Assembly: GCA_050697155.1 (NCBI GenBank)
Contig: JBOGZD010000008.1
Location: 1-39,674 of the forward strand
Length of the DNA stretch: 39,674 nucleotides
Reading direction: 5' to 3'
From: JBOGZD01 sp050697155
GTDB taxonomy: Bacteria; Actinomycetota; Thermoleophilia; Solirubrobacterales; 70-9
A program made the translations under genes and the position numbers. This document shows, piece after piece, positions 1 through 8,126 of this stretch (positions are counted from its first letter, which is position 1; the number at the start of each line of letters is the position of its first letter). Under the pieces are notes generated by a model that was given only the letters and a program-made list of their open reading frames with translations, did not search any database and was not told where the DNA came from.

Positions 1-181
1 GAGCCGCCCAAGCAGCCGCGGTTCCGGGTGCGGCCGCTGCCGGCCGCGGCCGCCGCGGGTGCTGAGGGCGGGTGTCTGGAGACGGGGACCGGGCTCACGA
101 TCGGCTGCGGCGCCTGCCCACCCGGCACAACCAAGGCGTAGGCCGGACACGCGTCGCTCCGGCCGGGCGACGAGCGGATCG

Positions 182-187
182 TAGACT
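182..187 (+). promoter_or_regulatory. Predicted -10 element of hisIE (leaderless type)
   Basis: The hexamer TAGACT fits the actinobacterial TANNNT -10 consensus and ends exactly 7 nt before the ATG at 195. No Shine-Dalgarno sequence lies between them. The same spacing recurs at seven other genes here, so transcription probably starts at the start codon. No clear -35 box is visible. Confidence 0.6.
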
Positions 188-194
188 GCCTGCA

Positions 195-869
195 ATGACG
201 CCTGAAGCCGACGCTCCCGGTGGCGCCGCCGGGATCCGCTTCGACGAGCGGGGGCTCGTGCCCTGCGTGGTTCAGGACTGGGCAACCGGCGAGGTGCTGA
301 CGCTCGCCTACATGAACGAGGAGTCGCTCTCGCGCACCCGCGAGACCGGCGAGGTGCACCTGTTCAGCCGCTCACGGGGCGAGCTCTGGCACAAGGGCGA
401 GAGATCGGGGAACGTCCAGCGCGTGCGCCAGCTTCGCTACGACTGCGACGGCGACGCCCTGGTGGCGCTGGTCGAGCCCGCCGGGCCCGCCTGTCACACC
501 GGCGAGCGCTCCTGCTTCTATCGCGACCTCGACGGAACCGCCGACCCTGGGGTGGACGCGCCGCCCGCCCCAGGCGAGCCGGCGCCGGCGGCGTTCGAGG
601 GTCCCGCGGCGCTCGGGCGCACGCTCGACGAGCGTCGTCGCGAGCGCCCGGAGGGCTCCTACACCGTGGAGCTGCTCGCCGACCCGCCGCGGATCGGCGA
701 CAAGGTCCGCGAGGAGGCTGACGAGGCGGCCCGCGCCGCCGCCGGCGAGTCGGACGAGCGCCTGGCCGAGGAGGCGGCCGACGTGCTCTACCACCTCCAG
801 GTGCTGATGCTCTCCCGCGACGTCCCCTTCGCGGCGGCGCTGGAGGCGCTCAATGGCCGTCGCCGCTGA
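195..869 (+). CDS. hisIE: Bifunctional phosphoribosyl-AMP cyclohydrolase / phosphoribosyl-ATP pyrophosphatase
   Basis: Cytosolic fusion enzyme for histidine steps 2 and 3: it removes pyrophosphate from PR-ATP and opens the PR-AMP ring. The HisI half covers about residues 12-115, with the core motifs LAYMNEESL, SRSRGELWHKGE and the metal-ligand cysteines of RYDCDGDA and CHTGERSCFY. A Pro/Ala linker follows. The HisE half is about residues 135-224, with the pyrophosphohydrolase signature KVREEADEA and EEAADVLYHL. The predicted length of 224 aa is normal for the fusion. An open extension upstream to 72 exists, but the ATG at 195 begins at the conserved domain and has a TAGACT box 7 nt before it. 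The 3' end overlaps trpE by 17 bases, so translation is probably coupled and histidine and tryptophan synthesis share a transcript. Confidence 0.95.
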   Translation: MTPEADAPGGAAGIRFDERGLVPCVVQDWATGEVLTLAYMNEESLSRTRETGEVHLFSRSRGELWHKGERSGNVQRVRQLRYDCDGDALVALVEPAGPACHTGERSCFYRDLDGTADPGVDAPPAPGEPAPAAFEGPAALGRTLDERRRERPEGSYTVELLADPPRIGDKVREEADEAARAAAGESDERLAEEAADVLYHLQVLMLSRDVPFAAALEALNGRRR

Positions 870-2364
870 CGCCGCGGTGGGCCTCGAGCCCGACGTCGAG
901 CGCGCCCGCGAGCTCGCCCGCGAGGCGAACGTGATCCCGATCGCCTACCGGTTCATCGACGATTGCGAGACACCGGTCTCGGCGTTCCTGAAGCTGCGCG
1001 AGGCCTTCGGCGGGCCAGGCTTCCTGCTCGAGTCGGCCGAGCAGGGCCGGCTGGGCCGGTACTCGTTCCTCGGCTTCCGCCCGCGGGTCGAGCTGCGCTG
1101 GACCGGTGGCACGCTGACCGAGCTCGGGGATCGCGGCCCGACCCAGCGCGAGGCCGGCGACCCCTACGCTGCCGTCGCCGAGCGCCTCGCCGAGTACCGG
1201 GTCGCCGACCCGGCCTCGCTGCCTCCGTTCGCCGGCGGCGCGGTCGGCTTTTTCGGCTACGACCTCGTGCGCTCGGTCGAGTCGCTCGGGCCCCCGAACC
1301 CCGACCCGCTCGGGCTCCCCGACCTGGCGCTGATGCTCTGCGAGCTGATGCTCTCCTTCGACCACCTCAAGCACGAGGTGACGATGCTCGCCTACGCGGT
1401 CGTCGACGGCCCCGACGAGGTCGCCGACGCGTACGCCCGCGCTGCGGCGCTGATCACGGAGGCGCGGGAGGCGATGCGAGGACCGGTGCCGGTGCCCGCG
1501 ACGACGCCCCGGTCGACCGACGTTGCCTTCGAGGCCAACATGGCCCGTGAGCAGTTCGAGGCCAACGTCGCGCGGATCATCGAGTACATCCGCGCCGGAG
1601 ACGCCTACCAGGTCGTCCCCTCGCAGCGGTTCACCGCCCCGACCCCGGTGGGGGCGTTCTCGATCTACCGCGGCCTGCGCACCATCAACCCCTCGCCCTA
1701 CATGTACTTCCTCGAGTTCGGGGACTTCCAGATCGCCGGCGCCTCGCCCGAGCCGCTGGTCAAGGTCAGCGGCGACCGGGTCGAGGCGCGCCCGATCGCC
1801 GGCACCTATCCGCGCGGGGCATCCGAGGACGAGGACCGCCGCCGCGCCGAGGCGCTGCTCGCCGACCCGAAGGAGCGCGCCGAGCACGTGATGCTGGTCG
1901 ACCTCGCGCGCAACGACCTCGGCCGGGTGTGCGAGTACGGCAGCGTCAGGGTCGACGAGATGATGATCGTCGAGACCTACTCCCACGTGCTCCACATCGT
2001 CAGCCAGGTCTCGGGCACGCTGCGCGACGGCGTCACGGCGATGGACGCGCTGCGGGCGGTGCTCCCGGCCGGCACCCTCTCCGGGGCGCCGAAGGTGCGG
2101 GCGATGGAGATCATCGACGAGCTAGAGCCGCACAAGCGCTGCTCCTACGGGGGCGCGATCGGCTACCTCAGCTTCACCGGCGACCTCGACACCGCGATCC
2201 ACATCCGCACCGTGGTGGTCAAGGACGGACTCGTCCACGTCCAGGCCGGCGGCGGCACCGTCGCCGACGCCAAGCCCCCGCGCGAGTACGAGGAGTCGCT
2301 GTCGAAGGCGCAGGCGATCTTCCAGGCGGTCGCGCTCGCAGCCCGCCAGACCGAATGGGGATAG
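853..2364 (+). CDS. trpE: Anthranilate synthase component I
   Basis: Converts chorismate plus ammonia (supplied by TrpG) to anthranilate, the first committed step to tryptophan. The 503-aa protein has an N-terminal Anth_synt_I_N region with the feedback-site motif FLLESAEQG near residue 58. The chorismate-binding domain contains YQVVPSQRF, IAGTYPRG, LVDLARNDLGRV, GTLSGAPKVRAM and the C-terminal VQAGGGTVADAKP. The LLES tryptophan-binding motif argues for TrpE rather than PabB or an isochorismate synthase. It starts inside the end of hisIE and is followed two bases later by the trpG start, so the three genes behave as one translationally linked unit. Confidence 0.95.
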   Translation: MAVAADAAVGLEPDVERARELAREANVIPIAYRFIDDCETPVSAFLKLREAFGGPGFLLESAEQGRLGRYSFLGFRPRVELRWTGGTLTELGDRGPTQREAGDPYAAVAERLAEYRVADPASLPPFAGGAVGFFGYDLVRSVESLGPPNPDPLGLPDLALMLCELMLSFDHLKHEVTMLAYAVVDGPDEVADAYARAAALITEAREAMRGPVPVPATTPRSTDVAFEANMAREQFEANVARIIEYIRAGDAYQVVPSQRFTAPTPVGAFSIYRGLRTINPSPYMYFLEFGDFQIAGASPEPLVKVSGDRVEARPIAGTYPRGASEDEDRRRAEALLADPKERAEHVMLVDLARNDLGRVCEYGSVRVDEMMIVETYSHVLHIVSQVSGTLRDGVTAMDALRAVLPAGTLSGAPKVRAMEIIDELEPHKRCSYGGAIGYLSFTGDLDTAIHIRTVVVKDGLVHVQAGGGTVADAKPPREYEESLSKAQAIFQAVALAARQTEWG

Positions 2365-2366
2365 CG

Positions 2367-2936
<570 letters not shown>

Positions 2937-2960
2937 AACACTCCCGCGCCGTGCAAGAGC

Positions 2961-2988
2961 CTGGCGGCTGGCGGCTGGCGACTGGCGA
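2961..2988 (+). repeat. Heptamer microsatellite, 4 x CTGGCGR, in the trpG-trpD gap
   Basis: Four tandem heptamers read CTGGCGG, CTGGCGG, CTGGCGA, CTGGCGA and end at the ACTGATG that holds the trpD start codon. They fill most of the 55-base gap and leave no Shine-Dalgarno sequence. The same heptamer is repeated four times at 21020-21047, inside a reductase gene. Confidence 0.9.
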
Positions 2989-2991
2989 CTG

Positions 2992-4017
2992 ATGCCGAAC
3001 GAGATCCTCACCCGCGCGATCGACGCCGTCTGCGGCGGCGAGCATCTGACCGCCGACCACGCCTCAGCCGTCCTCGATGAGGTGATGGAGGGGCGCGCCG
3101 GTGAGGTCCAGACCGCCGCCTTCCTCGTCGCGTTGCGGGCAAAAGGGGAGACGGTCGCAGAGCTCGTCGGCCTGGCGCGGACGATGCGGCGTCTGGCGGC
3201 CTCGGTCGACGCGCCGCGCGCCGACCTGGTCGACACCGCGGGCACCGGCGGCGGCCCGTCCACGTTCAACATCTCGACCGCGGCGGCGCTGGTCGCCGCC
3301 GGCGCCGGCTGCGCGGTCGCCAAGCACGGCAACCGCTCGGCCACCAGCCGCTGCGGCTCGGCGGACCTGCTCGAGGCGCTCGGGGTGCGGATCGAGCTCG
3401 ACCCCGAAGCCGTCGCCCGCTGCATCGCAGACGTCGGCTTCGGGTTCATGTTCGCCCCCCGCCATCACGCGGCGATGAAGCACGTCGTCCCGGTGCGCAA
3501 GGCGCTCGCCGTGCGCACGATCTTCAACTTCCTCGGCCCGCTGACCAACCCGGCGGGGGCGCGCCGGCAGCTCCTCGGCGTCTCGGACCGCCGCTACCAG
3601 GAGACGATCGCCGAGGCGTTGGTCGGCCTCGGCTGCGAGCGCGCCCTGGTCGTACGGGCCGAGGACGGCATCGATGAGATCAGCATCGCCGACCGCACGC
3701 GGGTCATCGACGTCGCCGAGAACGGCACCGAGGAATGGTTCCTGGAGCCCGAGAACCTCGGCCTCGAGCGCGCCGACCTCGACGGGATCGCCGGCGGCTC
3801 CCCAGAGGAGAACGCCGCAACCGTCCGCGCCGTACTCGCCGGCGACGATGGGCCCGCCCGCGACGTAGTCGTCGTCAACGCCGCCGGCGCGATCGTCGCC
3901 GCCGGCGCCGCCGACGACCTCGGCGCAGGGGTCGACCGAGCCCGCGAGTCGATCGACTCCGGAAAGGCGTCGTCCGTCCTCTCCCGCCTGGTCGAGCTCA
4001 GCGAACGCCTCGCTTGA
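2992..4017 (+). CDS. trpD: Anthranilate phosphoribosyltransferase
   Basis: Transfers phosphoribose from PRPP to anthranilate. The 341-aa product has an N-terminal helical domain. The PRPP site DTAGTGGG (about residues 79-86) is followed by NISTAAALVAAGAG and the KHGNRSATSRCGSAD loop that closes over anthranilate. FGFMFAPRHHAAMKHVVPVR and FNFLGPLTNPAGA complete the active site. An open frame extends back to 2917, but the ATG at 2992 gives the standard N-terminus (MPNEILTRAID). The start is preceded by the heptamer repeat rather than a recognisable ribosome binding site, so its translation signal is unclear. Confidence 0.95.
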   Translation: MPNEILTRAIDAVCGGEHLTADHASAVLDEVMEGRAGEVQTAAFLVALRAKGETVAELVGLARTMRRLAASVDAPRADLVDTAGTGGGPSTFNISTAAALVAAGAGCAVAKHGNRSATSRCGSADLLEALGVRIELDPEAVARCIADVGFGFMFAPRHHAAMKHVVPVRKALAVRTIFNFLGPLTNPAGARRQLLGVSDRRYQETIAEALVGLGCERALVVRAEDGIDEISIADRTRVIDVAENGTEEWFLEPENLGLERADLDGIAGGSPEENAATVRAVLAGDDGPARDVVVVNAAGAIVAAGAADDLGAGVDRARESIDSGKASSVLSRLVELSERLA

Positions 4018-4028
4018 CCACCGGTCGC

Positions 4029-4034
4029 TAACTT
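4029..4034 (+). promoter_or_regulatory. Predicted -10 element of trpC (leaderless type)
   Basis: TAACTT ends exactly 7 nt before the GTG at 4042, in the 24-base gap after the trpD stop codon. It supports GTG 4042 over the in-frame TTG at 4033, which would lie inside the hexamer, and implies an internal promoter in the trp cluster. Confidence 0.5.
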
Positions 4035-4041
4035 GTCCGCG

Positions 4042-4866
4042 GTGAGCAAACTGGAGGAGCTCGTCGGCGCGGCGCGTGAAGGAGTGGAGCGCCGCAAGGC
4101 CCAGGTATCGGCGCAGGAGCTGCGTGATCGACTCGGCACCCGCAGTGGCTCTCGCCCGTTCAACGAGGCGCTGGTCCGCCCGGGGCTGTCGCTGATCGCC
4201 GAATTCAAGCGCCGCTCGCCGAGCGCGGGTGAGATCCGTCCCGACGCGATGGTGGGCGAGGTGGTCGCCGGGTACGAGCGCGGCGGGGCGGCAGCCCTCT
4301 CGGTGCTCACCGACGAGTCGAGTTTCGGCGGGTCCCTCGACGACCTCCGCGCCGCCCGCGCAGCGTCCGACCTGCCGATCCTGCGCAAGGATTTCATCGT
4401 CGACCCCTACCAGCTCTACGAGGCGGCGGTGAGCGGCGCCGACGCGGTGTTGCTGATCGCCGGGGCGCTCGAGGACGAGCCGCTTGCCGCGCTGCACGAG
4501 GAGGCGCGGATACTCGACCTCGATTGCCTGGTCGAGGTGCACGACGAGGAGGAGCTCGAGCGGGCCCTGGCGGCCGACGCCGACGTGATCGGGATCAACA
4601 ATCGCGACCTGCGCGAGCTGACCGTCGACGTGCAGACGACGGCGGACCTGATCACCGATGTCCCGGCGGGCAAGACGGTCGTCTCTGAGTCCGGCTACGA
4701 GACCTTCGCTCAGCTCGAGGAGCTCGAGCGGATCGGCGTCGACGCGGTGCTGATCGGCGAGGCGCTGATGCGCGCTTCCGATCCGGAGCTCGCCGTGCGC
4801 GAGCTGACCATGGACGAGGAGGCCACCCGTGAGCACTACCTCGAACGCGCGTCCGAGAAGGGCTGA
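4042..4866 (+). CDS. trpC: Indole-3-glycerol phosphate synthase
   Basis: Ring-closing decarboxylase that turns CdRP into indole-3-glycerol phosphate. It is a single (beta/alpha)8 barrel of 274 aa, not fused to TrpF. Signature motifs are LIAEFKRRSPSAGEI (catalytic Lys and phosphate region), ILRKDFIVDPYQLYEA (second catalytic Lys), CLVEVHDEEEL (Glu), IGINNRDLRELTVD and VVSESGY. GTG 4042 is chosen because a TANNNT hexamer lies 7 nt upstream. TTG at 4033 would add three residues. A strong hairpin follows the gene at 4879-4916. Confidence 0.94.
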   Translation: MSKLEELVGAAREGVERRKAQVSAQELRDRLGTRSGSRPFNEALVRPGLSLIAEFKRRSPSAGEIRPDAMVGEVVAGYERGGAAALSVLTDESSFGGSLDDLRAARAASDLPILRKDFIVDPYQLYEAAVSGADAVLLIAGALEDEPLAALHEEARILDLDCLVEVHDEEELERALAADADVIGINNRDLRELTVDVQTTADLITDVPAGKTVVSESGYETFAQLEELERIGVDAVLIGEALMRASDPELAVRELTMDEEATREHYLERASEKG

Positions 4867-4878
4867 GGGCGGAGCGCC

Positions 4879-4916
4879 TGGCGCTTTGTTGCCGCAGAGC
4901 AGCTAACAAGGCGCCA
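4879..4916 (+). repeat. Hairpin element A1 (38 bp), possible terminator after trpC
   Basis: The left arm TGGCGCTTTGTT pairs with the right arm AACAAGGCGCCA over 12 positions, one of them a T-G wobble, around a 14-base loop. The sequence after it (CTTCTTATCC) has only a weak T-rich stretch, so it is a possible rather than classic terminator. The TGGCGCYTT/AARGCGCCA ends are shared with hairpins at 6840 and 15801. Confidence 0.75.
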
Positions 4917-4940
4917 CTTCTTATCCGGGATTTGGGTCAG

Positions 4941-4958
4941 CGTTAGGGAGCGTTCAGG
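4941..4958 (+). promoter_or_regulatory. Candidate response-regulator direct repeat upstream of the HtrA-type gene
   Basis: Two octamers, CGTTAGGG and CGTTCAGG, sit in the same orientation exactly 10 bases apart, about 22 bases before the protease start. OmpR/PhoB-type regulators bind direct repeats spaced about one helical turn, and envelope-stress proteases are common targets. The assignment is inference. Confidence 0.25.
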
Positions 4959-4979
4959 CTGCCGGGCCACCCTGACGGC

Positions 4980-6164
4980 GTGATTCATTACCTGCGCACC
5001 CCGTTTGCATCGGCCGTCGCCGGGGGACTGGTCGTCGGCCTGCTTGGCTGGGCCGCGATCGCCGCCGGCTGGGTCGAGTCCGGCGACGATGGCAACGACG
5101 TCCCCGAGCCGGCGCCCCTCGCCCAGCCCGTCGCCGATGGCGGTGGCGGGGGCAAGACGGTGAATCAGATCTACAACGCGGCAGCGCCCGGGGTCGCCTT
5201 CATCGAGGCCGACCGGGGATCGGGCGGCGACTCGCCGCCGAGCCCGTTCGGCCCTGGCCCCGGTGGCGGGACCGCAACCGGATCGGGCTTCGTCATCGAC
5301 GAGGACGGCCGGATCATCACCAACGCCCACGTCGTCGACGAGTCCGACCAGATCGAGGTCAGGCTCGGCGAGGACGGAGAGTCCTACGACGCCGAGCTGC
5401 TCGGCGAGGACCCCTCGACCGACATCGCGGTGATCGACGTCGAGGCGCCCGCGGAGGAGCTCGAGCCGATCCCGCTCGGCGACTCCGGCAGGGTGGAAGT
5501 CGGCGACGCGGTGGTCGCGATCGGCAACCCGTTCGGGCTCGATCGGACCGCGACGGCCGGGATCGTCTCCGCCGTGCAGCGCGAGATCGAGGCACCGAAC
5601 GGCTTCACGATCCGCGACGCGATCCAGACCGACGCCCCGATCAACCCGGGCAACTCCGGAGGCCCCCTGCTCGACGCCGCCGGGCGTGTGATCGGGGTCA
5701 ACTCGCAGATCGAGTCGCAGACGGGCGGCAACGTCGGGATCGGCTTCGCGGTGCCGATCAACACCGCACGTGAGGTGGCCGAGCAGCTGATCGACGACGG
5801 CGAGGTCCAGCACGCCTTCCTCGGGATCAGCGGCGCGGACCTGACGCCCGAGATCGCCGACCTTCTCGACCTCGACCTCGACGGCGGCGCGATCGTCCAG
5901 TCGGTCGTCTCCGGCAGCCCCGCCGACGAGGCGGGGATCGAGGCCGGCGACGCCGAGGTCACGGTCGACGGCCAGCCGCTGCGCGCCGGGGGTGACGTGA
6001 TCGTCGCCGCCGACGGCGAGCCGGTGGAGACGATGAGCGACGTGATCGCCGCCGTCGACGCCAACCAGCCCGGCGACGAGGTCGAGCTCACCGTCTGGCG
6101 TGACGGCGAGGAGCGCGACGTCGCCGTCGAGCTCGCCGATCGCCCGGCGCGCACCAACGGCTGA
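4980..6164 (+). CDS. HtrA/DegP-like trypsin-type serine protease with PDZ domain
   Basis: Membrane-anchored periplasm-side protease of the DegP/DegQ (S1C) family, expected to degrade or chaperone damaged envelope proteins. The 394-aa protein has one N-terminal membrane segment (about residues 8-30), a Pro/Gly-rich linker, then the protease domain. The predicted triad is His117 (TNAHVVD), Asp148 (STDIAVIDV) and Ser226 (NPGNSGGPL). One PDZ domain follows (about 280-385, LGISGADLTPEI and SPADEAGIEAGD). The start is GTG 4980, just before the membrane segment. It interrupts the trp cluster: 113 bases separate it from trpC and 43 from trpF, with a hairpin before it and a predicted trpF promoter after it, so it may be its own unit. 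No role in tryptophan synthesis is implied. Confidence 0.92.
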   Translation: MIHYLRTPFASAVAGGLVVGLLGWAAIAAGWVESGDDGNDVPEPAPLAQPVADGGGGGKTVNQIYNAAAPGVAFIEADRGSGGDSPPSPFGPGPGGGTATGSGFVIDEDGRIITNAHVVDESDQIEVRLGEDGESYDAELLGEDPSTDIAVIDVEAPAEELEPIPLGDSGRVEVGDAVVAIGNPFGLDRTATAGIVSAVQREIEAPNGFTIRDAIQTDAPINPGNSGGPLLDAAGRVIGVNSQIESQTGGNVGIGFAVPINTAREVAEQLIDDGEVQHAFLGISGADLTPEIADLLDLDLDGGAIVQSVVSGSPADEAGIEAGDAEVTVDGQPLRAGGDVIVAADGEPVETMSDVIAAVDANQPGDEVELTVWRDGEERDVAVELADRPARTNG

Positions 6165-6194
6165 GCACCGCAGGGAGCTGCCGCACGGCCCCTC

Positions 6195-6200
6195 TACCCT
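6195..6200 (+). promoter_or_regulatory. Predicted -10 element of trpF (leaderless type)
   Basis: TACCCT ends exactly 7 nt before the ATG at 6208, in the 43-base gap after the protease gene. There is no Shine-Dalgarno sequence. This would restart transcription for trpFBA. Confidence 0.5.
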
Positions 6201-6207
6201 TCGCGGG

Positions 6208-6897
6208 ATGAGGATCAAGTTCTGCGGCATCACCAGGGTCGAGGACGCCCACGCGGCGGCGCAGCTCGGCGCCTGGGCGATCGGAATCAACCACTGGGCC
6301 GAGAGCCCGCGTCGCTGCGATCCCGCGGTCGCCGCGGAGATCGCGGCCGAGCTGCGGCGCCGGCTCGAGGTCGTCGGCGTGTTCGTCAACGCGAGCCTCG
6401 ACGAGCTCGCCCACGCGGCCGAGGACGAGTCGCTGACGATGCTCCAGCTCCACGGCGACGAAGGCCCGGCGTTCTGCCGCGAGGCGGCGCGACGAACCGG
6501 GTTGAAGGTGATCAAGGCGCTGCGTCTGCGCAGCAGCGCCGATGTGCAGACGGCGGAGGCGTTCCGTACCGACTACCACCTCCTGGACGCGCATCGTCCC
6601 GGCGTGCCTGGAGGGACCGGGGAGAGCTTCGACTGGGAGCTGGTCGCCGGCCGTCACTCCTCTGTGCCGATGATCCTTGCCGGCGGCCTGACGCCGGACA
6701 ACGTGGTCGAGGCGATCGGTGTCACCCGCCCCTTCGCCATCGACGTCGCCAGCGGCGTGGAGTCGGCGCCGGGGATCAAGGACCACGAGCGGATGGCGGC
6801 GTTCGCCGAGCGGGCGCGCGCCGCCTCCGCCGGCGAGACTGGCGCCTTGCTCTCGCATAGCGAGAGGAAAGCGCCATTCCCGGGGGTCATTCCGTGA
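6208..6897 (+). CDS. trpF: Phosphoribosylanthranilate isomerase
   Basis: Amadori isomerase converting PRA to CdRP. It is a 229-aa (beta/alpha)8 barrel with catalytic Cys6 (KFCGITR) and Asp179 (FAIDVASGVE); MLQLHGDE and ILAGGLTPDNV are family motifs. The ATG at 6208 begins the first strand. The end is unusual: about residues 211-223 are encoded by a 37-bp hairpin element (6840-6876), giving a tail (LLSHSERKAPFPGVIP) beyond the usual last helix. The stop codon overlaps the trpB start (GTGA), so trpF and trpB are translationally coupled. Confidence 0.94.
   Translation: MRIKFCGITRVEDAHAAAQLGAWAIGINHWAESPRRCDPAVAAEIAAELRRRLEVVGVFVNASLDELAHAAEDESLTMLQLHGDEGPAFCREAARRTGLKVIKALRLRSSADVQTAEAFRTDYHLLDAHRPGVPGGTGESFDWELVAGRHSSVPMILAGGLTPDNVVEAIGVTRPFAIDVASGVESAPGIKDHERMAAFAERARAASAGETGALLSHSERKAPFPGVIP
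6840..6876 (+). repeat. Hairpin element A2 (37 bp) inside the 3' end of trpF
   Basis: The arms TGGCGCCTTGCTCTCGC and GCGAGAGGAAAGCGCCA form a 17-bp stem with mismatches at positions 7 and 10 and a 3-base ATA loop. The architecture is identical to element A3 at 15801, while the inner stem sequence differs. It is translated as part of trpF. Confidence 0.85.
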
Positions 6898-8126
6898 CCG
6901 GCGCGGCGGTCGGGGTCGAGGAGCGGTTCGGCCCCTACGGCGGCCGCTTCGTCCCCGAGGTTCTGATCGCCGCGCTCGACGAGCTGACCGAGGCGTGGGC
7001 CTCGGCACGAGCGGATGACGGCTTCCGCGGCGAGCTCGACCGGCTGCTGCGCGACTTCGTCGGCCGCCCGACCCCGCTCTATCTGGCCGAGCGGCTCTCC
7101 GAGCGCGCCGGCCGGCGCGTCTACCTCAAGCGCGAGGACCTCGCCCACACCGGCGCCCACAAGATCAACAATGCGGTCGGCCAGGCCCTGCTCGCCCGGC
7201 GAATGGGAAAGACGCGGGTGATCGCCGAGACGGGGGCCGGCCAGCACGGCGTCGCCGCGGCGACCGCGTGCGCGCTGCTCGGGCTCGAGTGCGTGGTCTA
7301 CATGGGTACCGAGGACATGCGCCGCCAGGCGCCGAACGTCGAGCGGATGGAGCTGCTCGACGCCGAGGTGCGCCCCGTCGAGACCGGCGCGCGGACGCTC
7401 AAGGAGGCAGTGAGCGCGGCTATCCGCGACTGGGTCGCAAACGTCGCCGACACCCATTACGTGATCGGCTCGGCGGTCGGCCCGGCGCCCTATCCGGCTT
7501 TGGTGCGGGACCTGCAGCGGGTGATCGGCGACGAGGCCCGCGAGCAGGCGCTCGCGGCCGAGGGCGCCCTGCCGGCGCGGGTGATCGCCTGCGTCGGCGG
7601 TGGCTCGAACGCGATCGGCACCTTCGTCGCCTTTCTCGACGACCCGGGCGTGGAGCTGATCGGGGTCGAGGCCGGGGGGGAGGGGCTCGACACCGGCCGT
7701 CACGGGGCGTCGCTCGTCGCGGGCAGCGCCGGAGTCCTGCACGGCGCGTTCTCGGCGGTGCTCGCAGACGCCGAGGGTCAGATCCTCGAGGCGCACTCGG
7801 TCTCCGCCGGGCTCGACTATCCCGGTGTCGGCCCCGAGCACGCCCACCTGCGCGACACCGGCCGCGCCCGCTACGAGGCGGTCACCGACGCCGACGCGCT
7901 GAGCGCGTTTGGCGAGCTGTCCCGGCTCGAAGGAATCGTCCCCGCGCTCGAGCCTGCGCACGCGATCGCCTGGCTGCTGGAGAACCCCGTGGATCGTCCC
8001 ACGACCGACCCCGCCGCTCCCGCAGGCGAAGCCGAGGAAGCGGGCTTTGATTTGTTGACGCTGAGCGGGCGCGGCGACAAGGACCTCGCCGAGGTCGTCG
8101 ATCGCCTCGGCGCGCCGGATGGCTGA
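6894..8126 (+). CDS. trpB: Tryptophan synthase beta chain
   Basis: PLP enzyme that condenses indole with L-serine. The 410-aa product has the N-terminal FGPYGGRFVPE, the PLP lysine Lys90 in HTGAHKINNAVGQ, ETGAGQHGVA, the phosphate-binding GGGSNAIG (near residue 238) and the C-terminal TLSGRGDKD. It is the TrpB1 type, expected to work with the adjacent TrpA. A Pro/Ala-rich insertion (about residues 366-382, starting NPVDRPTTDP) lies just before the last strand. It starts at GTG 6894, overlapping the trpF stop by four bases, and overlaps trpA by eight. Confidence 0.96.
   Translation: MTGAAVGVEERFGPYGGRFVPEVLIAALDELTEAWASARADDGFRGELDRLLRDFVGRPTPLYLAERLSERAGRRVYLKREDLAHTGAHKINNAVGQALLARRMGKTRVIAETGAGQHGVAAATACALLGLECVVYMGTEDMRRQAPNVERMELLDAEVRPVETGARTLKEAVSAAIRDWVANVADTHYVIGSAVGPAPYPALVRDLQRVIGDEAREQALAAEGALPARVIACVGGGSNAIGTFVAFLDDPGVELIGVEAGGEGLDTGRHGASLVAGSAGVLHGAFSAVLADAEGQILEAHSVSAGLDYPGVGPEHAHLRDTGRARYEAVTDADALSAFGELSRLEGIVPALEPAHAIAWLLENPVDRPTTDPAAPAGEAEEAGFDLLTLSGRGDKDLAEVVDRLGAPDG

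Noticed and set aside
1..141. Open frame from the window edge to a TAG at 139-141, possibly the end of an upstream gene.
   Set aside because: The peptide (for example GLTIGCGACPPGTTKA) matches no family I recognise, including HisF, and two other frames are also open for much of this stretch.
4019..4029. TTGACC at 4014-4019 as a -35 box for trpC.
   Set aside because: It is only 9 bases from TAACTT, too close for a normal -35/-10 pair, and it contains the trpD stop codon.
4836..6515. Long minus-strand open frame opposite the HtrA-type gene and trpF, and similar long antisense frames elsewhere (for example opposite polA and uvrA).
   Set aside because: Expected shadow frames in GC-rich DNA; the plus-strand proteins carry clear family motifs and the antisense products are low-complexity Arg/Asp/Val-rich.
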